Assembly (NCBI GenBank): GCA_030041435.1
Contig: JASHNW010000130.1
Location: forward strand, 1 to 64,000
Source of the DNA: Acidobacteriaceae bacterium
Lineage (GTDB): Bacteria; Acidobacteriota; Terriglobia; Terriglobales; Acidobacteriaceae
Reading direction: 5' to 3'
Length of the DNA stretch: 64,000 bases
The position numbers and the translations under genes were made by a program. Below the pieces are notes generated by a model that made no database searches, was not told where the DNA came from, and saw only the letters and a list, made by a program, of their open reading frames with translations. This document shows positions 36,681 through 47,712 of the stretch, one piece after another; the first letter of the stretch is position 1, and each line of letters begins with the position of its first letter.

Positions 36681-38039
36681 ATGCGCGCATTTTGGTTCGG
36701 CGCTCTTTCTTTGGTTCTCGCGGGCACGGCGGTTGCCCTGCAACAGGCGGTACCGGATGCTCCCGCCCCCCAGTCTCAGGCGCAGTCTGCTCCGCCGAAC
36801 GCCCCCGCGCCGCAGACGCCTGGCCCCTCATCGCTCACCAGCCTCACCAGCCAGGTAGCCCCCGGCAAAGCCACGGGCACAGACCAGGATCAGGACCATT
36901 CCGCTGACGCCGCCCAGCACACCAGTTCCGGCGTGGTCCAGGCGCCGGCCAGCCAGACTCCGCCGCCGGATGCGTTCCAGGGCGCGGCGCCGCTTTCCCC
37001 GGCCCCCGGTCAGCCTTTGATTCCGCCGACTCCCAGCGATGTGCCCACATTCCGGACCGGGGTCACCCTTGTGGATGTCCCCACGATCGTCCGCGACAAG
37101 CATCACCAGCTGGTTGCCGGTTTGCCCTCGTGGCGGTTCCGCGTCTATGAGGACGGCGTTCGCCAGCGAATTTACTGGTTTACAACGGACGCCTACCCGC
37201 TTTCCATCGCCTTCGTCATCGACGACACGCTGCCGTCGGACATCATGCAGAGGGTGAACGACAGCCTGTCCGCCGTCGCCAACTCCCTGACCCCGTCCGA
37301 CACCGTCGCCGTTATTACCTATGCCGGTACCGGACCCGACATGATTACCAATTTTACCGGGGCAGCGGGAGCGCGGCTTCCGGCTGCTCTGGTCATGGCG
37401 AAGAGGCCTGGGCAGCAAATGGGCGTCCCTTCCATGGGCGACGACCCACTAAGCAGCGGGCCGACGGTGAATGGCCAGCAGGCCGATCCGACCCTCGCCC
37501 CGCAGATGGGCAACGGCGGATTCCTGATGCTGCCCAAGGAAGTCCATCCGCTGAATGACGCCATCCTTTATGCCGCCGAGCAGCTGGCCAGCCAGCCGCG
37601 CGGCCGCCGCCGCATCATCTACGTCGTCAGCGACGGAAAAAATGAACGCAGCAAAGCGAAATACCAGGAAGTGGTTCAGTTCCTGCTCACCAACAACATC
37701 GCTGTCTACGGAACCGAAGTTGGCGACGCTTCGCTGTGGGGCATTGGGTACCTTGACCGCATGAAGCTGCCGCTGCTGGCTCCGGAGAACGTCCTGCCCC
37801 GTTACGCCATCGCCACCGGCGGCGAGATGCAGGCGGAAATGTCGGAGAACGGCATCCAGAACGCCTTCGTCCACATCACGGAGTCCGTCCGCACCTCCTA
37901 CGACATCGTCTACGCCAGTCACCAGCACACCATCAGCGACAAATACCACTCCATCGACGTCCATGTGGAAGGCCTGCCTGGGCTGACCGTGGAGTCCAAG
38001 GCCGGGTACTATCCGTCTGCGACAGCCGACCAGTATTGA
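36681..38039 (+). CDS. VWFA-related acidobacterial protein with Pro/Ala-rich linker (TIGR03436 type)
   Basis: A 452-aa exported protein: a signal sequence (1-20), a long Pro/Ala/Gln-rich linker (about 21-120), the TIGR03436 N-strand block (VTLVDVPTIVRDKHHQLVAGLPSWRFRVYEDG) and a VWA domain (about 172-440). The metal site is degenerate: DDTLPS (181-186) instead of DxSxS, so divalent metal binding may be lost. The ATG at 36681 has AGGGTG upstream. It diverges from the VWFA gene at 35387-36472, with 208 bp between, suggesting joint regulation. Confidence 0.83.
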   Translation: MRAFWFGALSLVLAGTAVALQQAVPDAPAPQSQAQSAPPNAPAPQTPGPSSLTSLTSQVAPGKATGTDQDQDHSADAAQHTSSGVVQAPASQTPPPDAFQGAAPLSPAPGQPLIPPTPSDVPTFRTGVTLVDVPTIVRDKHHQLVAGLPSWRFRVYEDGVRQRIYWFTTDAYPLSIAFVIDDTLPSDIMQRVNDSLSAVANSLTPSDTVAVITYAGTGPDMITNFTGAAGARLPAALVMAKRPGQQMGVPSMGDDPLSSGPTVNGQQADPTLAPQMGNGGFLMLPKEVHPLNDAILYAAEQLASQPRGRRRIIYVVSDGKNERSKAKYQEVVQFLLTNNIAVYGTEVGDASLWGIGYLDRMKLPLLAPENVLPRYAIATGGEMQAEMSENGIQNAFVHITESVRTSYDIVYASHQHTISDKYHSIDVHVEGLPGLTVESKAGYYPSATADQY

Positions 38040-38135
38040 TCCCCGCGGAAGAGCCGCGCTCCGGCCCTCCCGCCAGGACGATTCGCTCGCTTTCAACCCG
38101 AGGATTGCCCTGTGCAGGAACGAGGCTGCTATCCT

Positions 38136-38158
38136 GTCTCTTAACGTTACGAAGAGAC
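38136..38158 (+). promoter_or_regulatory. Inverted repeat in the 5' region of the RNase J gene
   Basis: GTCTCTT and AAGAGAC (7-bp perfect arms) flank a 9-nt spacer AACGTTACG that itself contains the palindrome AACGTT. It lies 79 bp before the RNase J start and could be an operator or a 5'-UTR stem. No experimental parallel is known to me for this exact element. Confidence 0.35.
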
Positions 38159-38237
38159 CGACAACTCACCCACACAACTGCGCCTGAACAGCCTGCCCTG
38201 AGCGAGCCGCAGGCGATTTGAAGGGCAATTCCTCCTG

Positions 38238-39899
<1,662 letters not shown>

Positions 39900-39991
39900 A
39901 CCCAATTCCGCCACGGCCCGCCGAGCGCATCTCTCCGGGCCCGCCGCGATGATAAACTCCGGCTTTATCCCCCGCACCTCAGGACAATTCA

Positions 39992-42900
39992 ATGAACGTC
40001 TGCCGTCCCCTCTGCCTGCTGGTTCTGGGCGCAAGCACCGTCGTCTTAGCACAACAGAGCCCTCAGCCCGCCGTCCCCTTCCTAGGCGTATCGGGTCCGC
40101 AGCAGTCCAACGACGAGGGCCGCACCGAACTCCCCATGGTCGTGCGCCGCAGCATCAGCTTCCGCGAGATTGGACCGGCTATCTCCGGCGGACGCGTGAC
40201 CGCCGTCGCCGGAGTGCCAGGGAGCCCCGGCGTCTACTACGTGGGCGCGGCCGATGGCGGCATCTTCCGCACCGGCAACGGCGGCATCACGTGGAAAGCT
40301 CTCTTCCAGTACCAGAGTGTAGCTTCCATCGGCGCGCTCGCTGTCGATCCCGTCAATCCGAACATCGTGTGGGCGGGCACGGGCGAAGCTAACATCCGCA
40401 ACGATGTCTCCTTTGGCGACGGCATTTATAAATCGACGGACAGCGGCGCGCACTGGAAGCGCATGGGGCTGGACAACAGCTTCTCGATTTCCGCGATCGC
40501 CATCGATCCCCATCATCCAGACACCGTCCTCGTCGCCGCCATGGGCAGCCCCTGGGCCGACAGCGAGGACCGCGGCGTCTACCGCACCACCGATGGCGGC
40601 GCCACCTGGCAAAAGGTTCTCTACATCGGCCCCGGCATTGGCATCTCCGATCTGGCGATGGATCCGAAAAACCCGCAGATCTTGTTTGCTGCCGGGTATC
40701 GCTTTCGCCGTACGCCCTGGAATTACTCCGATGGCGGGCCGGAGGACGCCATCTACCGCTCCATCGACGGGGGAACGACCTGGCAGCGCCTGAGCGGTCA
40801 CGGATTGCCCGAGCAGCCCGTAGCCCGCATCGGCCTCGCCATCGCGGCCAGCGCACCCAATGTCGTCTACGCCGTGATGGGCTCGAACGCAGGCGTGCTG
40901 TGGCGCTCCGGCGACTCCGGCGATCACTGGAGTCTGGTGAGCAAGGACCAGGAAGTCGACGCGCGCCCCTTCTACTTCTCGCACATCGCTGTCGATCCGC
41001 GCGATCCGAACCATGTCTTCGCGATCTCCAACAATCTCGAGGAATCGAACGACGGCGGAAAGACCTTCAGCCCCATCGCGAAGCAAATCCACGTGGACCA
41101 CCACGCCATGTGGATCGATCCCGCCGGCAGCGGTCGCATCATTGAGGGCAACGACGGCGGCGTGGCGCTTTCGCGCGACAACGGCGCGCACTGGGCCTTC
41201 GTCCACAACATCGCCATCGGCCAGTTCTACCACGTGGCCACCAGCGGCGATCCGCTGTATCTCGTCTGCGGCGGCCTGCAGGACAACAGTGCGTGGTGCG
41301 GCCCGGGCCGCAGCAAAAATCCCTCCGGCATCCTCGATCGCGACTGGTTCGCGCTCAACGGCGGAGACGGAATGTACGCCATCCCTGCTGCCGATAACCC
41401 CAACCTGATTTACAACAGCACGCAAAACGGCGTGTTCCTTATGTTCGATCGCGCATCGCTCCAGGATCACGATATGGAACCTTACCCCCGCGACGTCACC
41501 GGCCAGGGCGTTGCCGACCTGCCGTATCGCTGGGCGTGGAATTCCGCCTTCGCGGTTTCTCCGCAGAATCCCCGGGTGCTCTACGCCGGAGCCAACGTCC
41601 TGTTCAGGAGCGAAGATCGCGGCCGCACCTGGAAAGCCATCAGCCCCGACCTGACCCGCAACGACAAGGCGAAGCAGCAGTCGTCCGGCGGGCCCGTGAT
41701 CAAGGACAACTCCGGCGCAGAGTTTTACGATGCCCTCATCAGCATCGCGCCCTCGCCCAAAGATCCGGGCGTCATTTGGGTCGGCGCCGATGACGGCGAG
41801 GTGCAGCTCACCCGCGACGGCGGCGCCACCTGGAGAAATGTAACCGTCAATATTCCAAATTTGCCTCCCTGGGGCCGGATTGAATCGATTGACCTGTCCT
41901 CCGACGATGCGGGCGAGGCGCTCATCGCCGTGGATCGGCACTTCAGCGGCGACTTCAAACCGTACCTGTTCCGCACCACGGATTACGGCGCCACCTGGCA
42001 GTCCATCAGCGGCAATCTGCCCCAGGTCTACGCGCATGTGGTGCGCCGCGACCTGCACAATCCGCAGCTTTATTACGCCGGCCTGGAAAACGGCCTCTAC
42101 GTTTCATGGGACGCGGGCCAGCACTGGTATCTTTTCGGCCTGGGCCTGCCTCACGCTGCCGTCTACGATCTGGCTCTCAACGCGCGGGACAACGATCTGG
42201 TTGTCGCCACGCACGGCCGCTCGGTTTGGATCCTGGACGACCTCACCCCCTTCCAGCAGTTCACGCCGCAAGTCGCGCAGGAGACGGCACACCTGTTCCG
42301 ACCCCAGGCCGCGCTGCGCTTCTGGCCATGGTCGTCGATTGAGTCGCTGGGCGATGGCGCGTTCTATGGAAAGAACCCGCCCTACGGAGCGCTGCTCAGC
42401 TACTACCTCGCGAAGGAAGTAAAGGACCCGGGCGAGCTCGTCATTTCCGATGCCGACGGCCACGTGGTACGCACGCTAAAAGGAACGCACGAGCTGGAGC
42501 CGGACGAAGCGCCGCCCGACGAGGACGACCTGCCGCCTGCGGCCCGAGCGCAGGAAAGCAGCCAGAGCGCTGCGAAGCGGCCTGAGCAGGAAGAGGCAAA
42601 GCCGGCGCATGCAGCGACACCCTCGCAAACCGAGCAGCAGACCGTGCCGCCCGCTGCAGAGGAAGCGGCCTCCGAGAAGACGAAGGAGATTCCGTGGGTG
42701 CCAACGAAGCCGGGCTTGCAGCGCATCGCGTGGGATCTGCGCGCCGATGGCCCGGTACGCTGGAACGGCGGCAAGGACTTCGAAAAGGGGCCGCGGTCCG
42801 GGGCGCTGGTTCCTCCGGGCGAGTACACGGCGAAGCTGACCATCGGCGGCCAGACCACGACCGGGAATATCACCGTGGTCAACGACGCGGCATCGCATGC

Positions 42901-43378
42901 CGACCCGGCTGACATGCAGGAGCGCTTCCACGTGACGGAGGCCGTTCTGCATCAGCTTTCGCAGTTCGATGTCGCGCTGAATCGCATCGACGCCATCCAC
43001 GCGCAGCTCGACGCTCTGCGTCTCGCCGCCAAAGGCTCGCCCGAAGAAAAGAAGGCCGGGGCGGCCATCGATGCGCTGGAAAAGCAGATGAAAGGAGTCC
43101 AGGCGAAACTGACCAGCAGTCCCGGGGCCGCAGAGGCAACCTTGCGTGTTCCGGACCAGATTCGCGAACACCTGCTCGCGCTCGATCAGGCGCTCGAGGG
43201 CGAAGACGATGCGCCGACCGCCGCTCTTCTCGATCAGAAGAAGCTGCTCAATCCGCAGTACGAGTCAGCAATCCGGCTGTTCAACGGCTTTCTGGCCAAC
43301 GACGTCGCGGCCTTCAACCGAACCATGTCCGAAGAGAAACTGAGCGGCGTGGTAGCCGGAGAAACTTTGCAGCCGTAG
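39992..43378 (+). CDS. Secreted BNR/Asp-box repeat protein (VPS10/sortilin-like beta-propeller)
   Basis: A 1128-aa exported protein with a signal peptide (1-20, ending VLAQ). Residues about 45-770 form one or two beta-propellers built from BNR/Asp-box blades (STDSGAHWKRM, TTDGGATWQKV, SIDGGTTWQRL, SEDRGRTWKAI, TRDGGATWRNV, TTDYGATWQSI). An acidic Pro/Glu/Ala-rich linker (about 825-910) follows, then an alpha/beta C-terminal domain (about 910-1128) with helices predicted to be coiled. Such proteins are annotated as glycosyl hydrolase-like or photosystem-stability-factor-like; no enzymatic residues are evident. It is likely a surface or periplasmic binding protein. Confidence 0.8.
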   Translation: MNVCRPLCLLVLGASTVVLAQQSPQPAVPFLGVSGPQQSNDEGRTELPMVVRRSISFREIGPAISGGRVTAVAGVPGSPGVYYVGAADGGIFRTGNGGITWKALFQYQSVASIGALAVDPVNPNIVWAGTGEANIRNDVSFGDGIYKSTDSGAHWKRMGLDNSFSISAIAIDPHHPDTVLVAAMGSPWADSEDRGVYRTTDGGATWQKVLYIGPGIGISDLAMDPKNPQILFAAGYRFRRTPWNYSDGGPEDAIYRSIDGGTTWQRLSGHGLPEQPVARIGLAIAASAPNVVYAVMGSNAGVLWRSGDSGDHWSLVSKDQEVDARPFYFSHIAVDPRDPNHVFAISNNLEESNDGGKTFSPIAKQIHVDHHAMWIDPAGSGRIIEGNDGGVALSRDNGAHWAFVHNIAIGQFYHVATSGDPLYLVCGGLQDNSAWCGPGRSKNPSGILDRDWFALNGGDGMYAIPAADNPNLIYNSTQNGVFLMFDRASLQDHDMEPYPRDVTGQGVADLPYRWAWNSAFAVSPQNPRVLYAGANVLFRSEDRGRTWKAISPDLTRNDKAKQQSSGGPVIKDNSGAEFYDALISIAPSPKDPGVIWVGADDGEVQLTRDGGATWRNVTVNIPNLPPWGRIESIDLSSDDAGEALIAVDRHFSGDFKPYLFRTTDYGATWQSISGNLPQVYAHVVRRDLHNPQLYYAGLENGLYVSWDAGQHWYLFGLGLPHAAVYDLALNARDNDLVVATHGRSVWILDDLTPFQQFTPQVAQETAHLFRPQAALRFWPWSSIESLGDGAFYGKNPPYGALLSYYLAKEVKDPGELVISDADGHVVRTLKGTHELEPDEAPPDEDDLPPAARAQESSQSAAKRPEQEEAKPAHAATPSQTEQQTVPPAAEEAASEKTKEIPWVPTKPGLQRIAWDLRADGPVRWNGGKDFEKGPRSGALVPPGEYTAKLTIGGQTTTGNITVVNDAASHADPADMQERFHVTEAVLHQLSQFDVALNRIDAIHAQLDALRLAAKGSPEEKKAGAAIDALEKQMKGVQAKLTSSPGAAEATLRVPDQIREHLLALDQALEGEDDAPTAALLDQKKLLNPQYESAIRLFNGFLANDVAAFNRTMSEEKLSGVVAGETLQP

Positions 43379-43448
43379 GCGGGCGAGGATGCGGGAGTGC
43401 CCGTGAGTCCCCTGAATGAGTGCGCCAGGGCCGTTCGGCGACCGAATG

Positions 43449-43904
43449 TCACGCGATGTGCGGTCTCGACAGTTCGTGCGGGCCGGGAATCGTGTCGTCC
43501 TCCACGCCGGCAACGATCGTTCCCTGGTGGTACAGAATCTGCCATCCGCTCGCGGTCCTCTCCCAAACGGTGGCGCGCCGCGTGACGCGTTCGCCCTGGC
43601 GCAGCGTGTAGGTCAGCAGATACGTCTCCAGCCCCAGTTGCCGCAATCCGAAGTCGCTGCATCCCCAGCCGGCGACGGCCGCATCCAGCGGCGGATGCTC
43701 CGTGAGGCCCGCCAGGATAAATCCCCGGCTGTAGCGCCGTCCCGATCCACCCACTTCCCAGTAGCCGGGGGCCATCCTGCGATCGAAGTCGGCGGGCGTC
43801 CTCCCAAATTCTTCCGTGTGAAAAATCGGCTCGTGCCGCCGCAGCTCTTCCAGCACCGGCTCCAGCTCCGGCGCCACCTGCGTGAATGCCCCGAGGCTTG
43901 TCAT
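43449..43904 (-). CDS. DUF4440/SnoaL-like (NTF2-fold) protein
   Basis: A 151-aa single-domain protein of the DUF4440 group within the NTF2-like superfamily. It has a helical start (LEPVLEELRRHEPIFH), APGYWEVGGSGRRYSRGFIL, then strands including ETYLLTYTLR, TVWERTASGWQILYHQGTIV. Members often have small-molecule-binding or unknown roles. It lies between the BNR protein and the ankyrin gene and has no clear operon partner. The ribosome site is weak. Confidence 0.75.
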   Translation of the reverse strand: MTSLGAFTQVAPELEPVLEELRRHEPIFHTEEFGRTPADFDRRMAPGYWEVGGSGRRYSRGFILAGLTEHPPLDAAVAGWGCSDFGLRQLGLETYLLTYTLRQGERVTRRATVWERTASGWQILYHQGTIVAGVEDDTIPGPHELSRPHIA

Positions 43905-44109
43905 GCAGACATTGTAGGGCCGGTCCTGCGCCGCCGCGCAGCCGCATTTGACTTCCGCCGCCGCCCTCGGTAATTTCGTCTCCAGCGCGAAGGGCGCATC
44001 CAGTCCGCGGAAAGGGCCGTGCCCACCTTAGCCGTTCCCACAAATCAGCGAATCTTCTTTCAGCCTCCGTGTGCGGACTCCTGAGGCGCCTCACGAAAGG
44101 AGCTTCGTT

Positions 44110-45771
44110 ATGTCTGAAATCCCCGCCCGCCCCAGCCTCGAACAATACAAAAAGCAGGCCAAAGACCTCCACCGCGCCTGTGCCGCCCGCAATCTCGACG
44201 CCCTCGACAGCATCCGCCGCTGGCATCCTCGCCTCCGCAAGGCCACCGACGATCAGCTCGTCGCCATCTCCCTCGCCGATGCGCAGCTCACCCTGGCCCG
44301 CGCCCATGACTTCCCTTCCTGGCCCAAATTCACCGCGCATCTCCGCACCCTGCAAACTCTGCGCGCCCTCGAAGACCCCTCCACCCCAGCCGCTCTTCGC
44401 GATCCCGTCGCCTTCTTCCTCGAGTTCGCCTCCGTCCCCATCCACGGCTGGCACGCCGCCGGCACCCTCCGCGAGGCGGATCTCATCCTCTCCCGTTACC
44501 CCCACGTTGCCACGGCGAACATCTACACCGCCGCCGTCCTCGCGGACGAGCCCACCCTCCGCGCCTTTCTCACCCGCGATTCGGCTCTCGCCACCGCCAA
44601 AGGCGGCCCGCACCAGTGGGACGCCCTCACGTACCTCTGCTTTTCCCGCTATCTCCGTCTCGACAAGTCCCGCTCCGACGCCTTCACCGCTACCGCCCAC
44701 GCACTCCTCGAGGCCGGAGCCAGCCCCAGCACCGGCTGGTACGAAACCATCGACGACCCGCCCCGCCAGGTTCCCGAAACCGCCATCTACGGCGCCGCCA
44801 GCCTCGCCCAGCACCCCGGCGTCACGCGTCTGCTCCTCGAATACGGCGCCGACCCCAACGACGAAGAGACCCCGTACCACGTCCCGGAAACCTACGACAA
44901 CACCGTCATGCAGATCATCCTCGAGTCCGGTCGCCTCAATGAGCGCTCGCTGGCCTGGCTCGCCGCCCGCAAAGCCGACTGGCACGACGAGAAAGGCCTC
45001 GCTCTCGCTCTCGACCATGGCGCCAACCCCAACTACCTCACCCACTGGCAATACACGCCCTTCCAGCACTCCATCCGTCGCGACAACGGCCTCGTTATGA
45101 TCGAAATGTTCCTCGACCATGGCGCCGACCCGTACCTGCGCAACAGCGCCGACGGCCGCAACGCCTTCCAGATGGCCGCGTACCACGGACGCGGCGACAT
45201 CCTTGAAGCGCTCGAACGGCGCGGCTTTGCCCACACCTGCGACGGCCCCACCGCCGCGCTCGATACCCTCGTCGCCGCCTGCGCGCGCGCCCGTCTCGCC
45301 CAGGCGCAGTCCCTCCTCGCCGCCACGCCCGATTTGCATCAGCAGCTGTTACAAAATGGCGGCGCCCTGCTCGCTCGCTTTGCCGGCGCCGCCAATCTCG
45401 AAGGCGTCCGCACCCTCCTCGATCTCGGAGTCTCTGTCAACGAGCTCTGGCCCGAGGGCGACCCCTACTTCGACAACACCCGCAACTCCACCGCCCTCCA
45501 CGTCGCTGCCTGGCGCGCCTGGCACGATGTGGTCCGCGAGCTGATCGCACGCGGCGCAAATATCCACGCCACTGACGCGCGCGGCCGCACCCCCCTTCAG
45601 CTCGCCGTCAAAGCCTGCGTCGATTCGTACTGGGTCCGCTGCCGCCAACCCGACTCCGTCGCTGCGCTGCTCGCCGCCGGCGCAACCACGCAGGGCATCA
45701 AACTCCCCACCGGCTACGACTCCATCGACGCGATGCTGCTGGCGCAGCGGGCACGGGAGTCGCAGCGATGA
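44110..45771 (+). CDS. Ankyrin-repeat protein
   Basis: A 553-aa protein with several ankyrin repeats. Recognisable units include ETAIYGAASLAQHPGVTRLLL, NAFQMAAYHGRGDILEAL and TALHVAAWRAWHDVVRELI, and the C-terminal repeat contains RGRTPLQLAVKA. The N-terminal 100 residues (PSLEQYKKQAKDL and DAQLTLARAHDFPSWPKF) form a short leader seen in soil-bacterial ankyrin proteins. It has no signal peptide, so it is probably cytoplasmic and protein-binding. The ATG at 44110 has a good ribosome site (AAAGGAG); the earlier frame start at 44071 is not supported. Confidence 0.85.
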   Translation: MSEIPARPSLEQYKKQAKDLHRACAARNLDALDSIRRWHPRLRKATDDQLVAISLADAQLTLARAHDFPSWPKFTAHLRTLQTLRALEDPSTPAALRDPVAFFLEFASVPIHGWHAAGTLREADLILSRYPHVATANIYTAAVLADEPTLRAFLTRDSALATAKGGPHQWDALTYLCFSRYLRLDKSRSDAFTATAHALLEAGASPSTGWYETIDDPPRQVPETAIYGAASLAQHPGVTRLLLEYGADPNDEETPYHVPETYDNTVMQIILESGRLNERSLAWLAARKADWHDEKGLALALDHGANPNYLTHWQYTPFQHSIRRDNGLVMIEMFLDHGADPYLRNSADGRNAFQMAAYHGRGDILEALERRGFAHTCDGPTAALDTLVAACARARLAQAQSLLAATPDLHQQLLQNGGALLARFAGAANLEGVRTLLDLGVSVNELWPEGDPYFDNTRNSTALHVAAWRAWHDVVRELIARGANIHATDARGRTPLQLAVKACVDSYWVRCRQPDSVAALLAAGATTQGIKLPTGYDSIDAMLLAQRARESQR

Positions 45772-45774
45772 GAG

Positions 45775-46204
45775 CTACGGCTGCCCACCGAATGTCGTTT
45801 CCTCAATCTGCGGCGGATTCCGATCGAAGTCGCTGTAGCGAATCCACCGAGGCCGTACGACAAAATACGCGATACCCGGCCAGCTCATCCTTGCTGGCCC
45901 GTCCGGCCATACGCGAAAGTAGATTTCCTGACACCGCCGCAGTTCCTCTCCCGCCGGCTCCACGGCGATTCCCTCATACTGCACCGTCTGCTCACCCGCC
46001 CACCCCACCACAAACGAGCAGGCGGAGCGCGCGGTCAGGTTTGCATACTTTCGCGTTGACTGGACCGTGTCAAAAAATGATCTCCAGCTCGGGGGAAACG
46101 GCAATGCCAACCAGCGCCGATTGCGGATCGCCGTTCGCCGCAATGCTGGAAACAACTCCATAACGGCTGGAACTCATGAACCCGTACAGGAAAGATCGAT
46201 CCAT
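45775..46204 (-). pseudogene. Pyridoxamine 5'-phosphate oxidase-like protein, frameshifted at a homopolymer
   Basis: The N-terminal part (46204-46070) reads MDRSFLYGFM, SSIAANGDPQSALVGIAV and PELEIIF then TGA. The rest (about 46076-45775) continues in another frame as FDTVQSTRKYANL, FVVGWAGEQTVQYEG and WIRYSDFDRNPPQIEETTF. Joined, they make a complete FMN-binding PPOX-fold protein of about 140 residues. On the coding strand the junction is a run of six T (46072-46077); five T would restore one frame. The start has a GAGG ribosome site. It is either a real frameshift or an error in the run. Confidence 0.75.
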
Positions 46205-46354
46205 CGCTCGCCTCACGTATCCGCAAAACGGTGAATGTGCAGCAACGTACCACGAACCGGAGCTCATCTGCCGCCCGTGCCCCCGCCAGGCTGCTACACT
46301 GCCGCAATTGGCAACGACAACTGCCGCTGCAATTCGAGGAGAAAAGCAATCTGC

Positions 46355-47491
46355 ATGAATCCACGCGCGAGCAAGACGAACCTCCCCATGCTGCGCCCTC
46401 GCTGCGCGGCCATCCTGACTGGATTTCTGACCGTCACTGCGCTGGCTGCGGCTCAGACGTCGCGCCCCACTTACCCCACCCGCGACCCCCACACGCCCGG
46501 CTATGTCCAGGCCACCCAGCTCCCCGACGGCGCCGTCCCTCCTGCCGACAAGGACGGCAACTTCATCCTCGGCCCCACGCACCCACCCGCGCCCGAGCTG
46601 TCGGATCATCCCAGCGCACCGCAGGGAAATGTGATTGAGTTCACCATGACGTCCGCCGACAGCAAGTTCTATCCCGGCATCGCGCGCGACCCTGGCACAT
46701 TCGGAACGCCCGATCCGAATGACCCCGACCGGCTCATCGTCACCACCAGCCATCCCCAACCGTGGACCCGCACCATCGACGTCTACGTCCCGCAGCAGTA
46801 CGTTCCTGGCTCCGTGGCGCCCTTCATCGTCGGCGCCGACGGGCCCGACCTCAGCCTGTTCACCGCGCTCGACAATCTCATCGCCGAACACCGCGTCCCC
46901 GTCATCGTCGCCATCTCCATACAGAACGGCGGCGGCGACGCACAGGGCAGCGAGCGTGGTCTCGAATACGACACCATGTCAGGAAAATACGCCGAGTGGG
47001 TGGAGGACGAGGTCCTTCCGCTCGTCGAGGCAAAGTGCAACGTAAAGTTGACGCGTGACCCCAACGGCCGCGCGGCCATGGGAGGCAGCTCCGGCGGAGC
47101 CGTCTCGCTCATCATGGCCTGGTACCACCCCGAGTGGTACCACCGCGTCCTCGCCTACTCCGGCACATGGATCAACCAGCAGTGGCCCTGGGACCCGGCC
47201 ACCCCGCACGGCGCGTGGGGTTTCGTCGACAACCTCATCCCCAACTCGCCGCGCAAACCCATCCGCATCTGGATGGAGGTTGGCGACCGCGACCTGTACA
47301 ACCCCAATGACATGCGCGATGGCATGCACGACTGGGTTGTCGCCAACGAGAAAATGGCCGCCGCTCTGGCGAAGCAGCACTATCACTATCAATTCGTGTT
47401 TGCCGAGAACGCCGGCCACGTCGACCACGCCACGAAGCTTCAAACCCTCCCCGAAGCCCTCGAATACCTCTGGCAGGGCTATCCGAAGTAG
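46355..47491 (+). CDS. Secreted alpha/beta-hydrolase esterase (enterobactin-esterase-like)
   Basis: A 378-aa exported hydrolase with a signal peptide (about 1-33, ALAAAQ). The alpha/beta-hydrolase domain (about 95-375) carries the nucleophile elbow GGSSGG (AMGGSSGGAVS), a likely Asp (EVGDRDLY) and a His near the end (NAGHVDHATK), as in Fes/IroE and feruloyl-esterase-like enzymes. It may release siderophores or plant-ester groups. The ATG at 46355 is preceded by AGGAGA; it lies 150 bp from the divergent PPOX gene. Confidence 0.82.
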   Translation: MNPRASKTNLPMLRPRCAAILTGFLTVTALAAAQTSRPTYPTRDPHTPGYVQATQLPDGAVPPADKDGNFILGPTHPPAPELSDHPSAPQGNVIEFTMTSADSKFYPGIARDPGTFGTPDPNDPDRLIVTTSHPQPWTRTIDVYVPQQYVPGSVAPFIVGADGPDLSLFTALDNLIAEHRVPVIVAISIQNGGGDAQGSERGLEYDTMSGKYAEWVEDEVLPLVEAKCNVKLTRDPNGRAAMGGSSGGAVSLIMAWYHPEWYHRVLAYSGTWINQQWPWDPATPHGAWGFVDNLIPNSPRKPIRIWMEVGDRDLYNPNDMRDGMHDWVVANEKMAAALAKQHYHYQFVFAENAGHVDHATKLQTLPEALEYLWQGYPK

Positions 47492-47563
47492 TGAATATTT
47501 CTCTCGTGGCCAATCGCCGACTACAACGGCCGTAAAATTGGCACTCTGAGACGGCCATCCGCC

Positions 47564-47680
47564 ATGATTTGGAGAGATGCCGTAACAGTAATCGTTATTT
47601 ATGCTGTCTATCGGTTCGCAGCTTACTGTCTCAGGCGTTATCAGAGAGACCGTGAACTCACCGCAACCGGAGTGGATTGA
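47564..47680 (+). CDS. Possible 38-aa membrane peptide upstream of gatB
   Basis: A 39-codon frame starting ATG at 47564 encodes a hydrophobic N-terminal helix (TVIVIYAVYRFAAYCL) followed by a basic tail (RRYQRDRE). It ends TGA at 47678-47680, 32 bp before gatB. It lacks a good ribosome site, and its base composition is lower in GC than its neighbours. It could be a small membrane peptide or chance. Confidence 0.28.
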   Translation: MIWRDAVTVIVIYAVYRFAAYCLRRYQRDRELTATGVD

Positions 47681-47712
47681 TCCCTCCCACTTGCTAAACT
47701 GGAGCTGAACTC

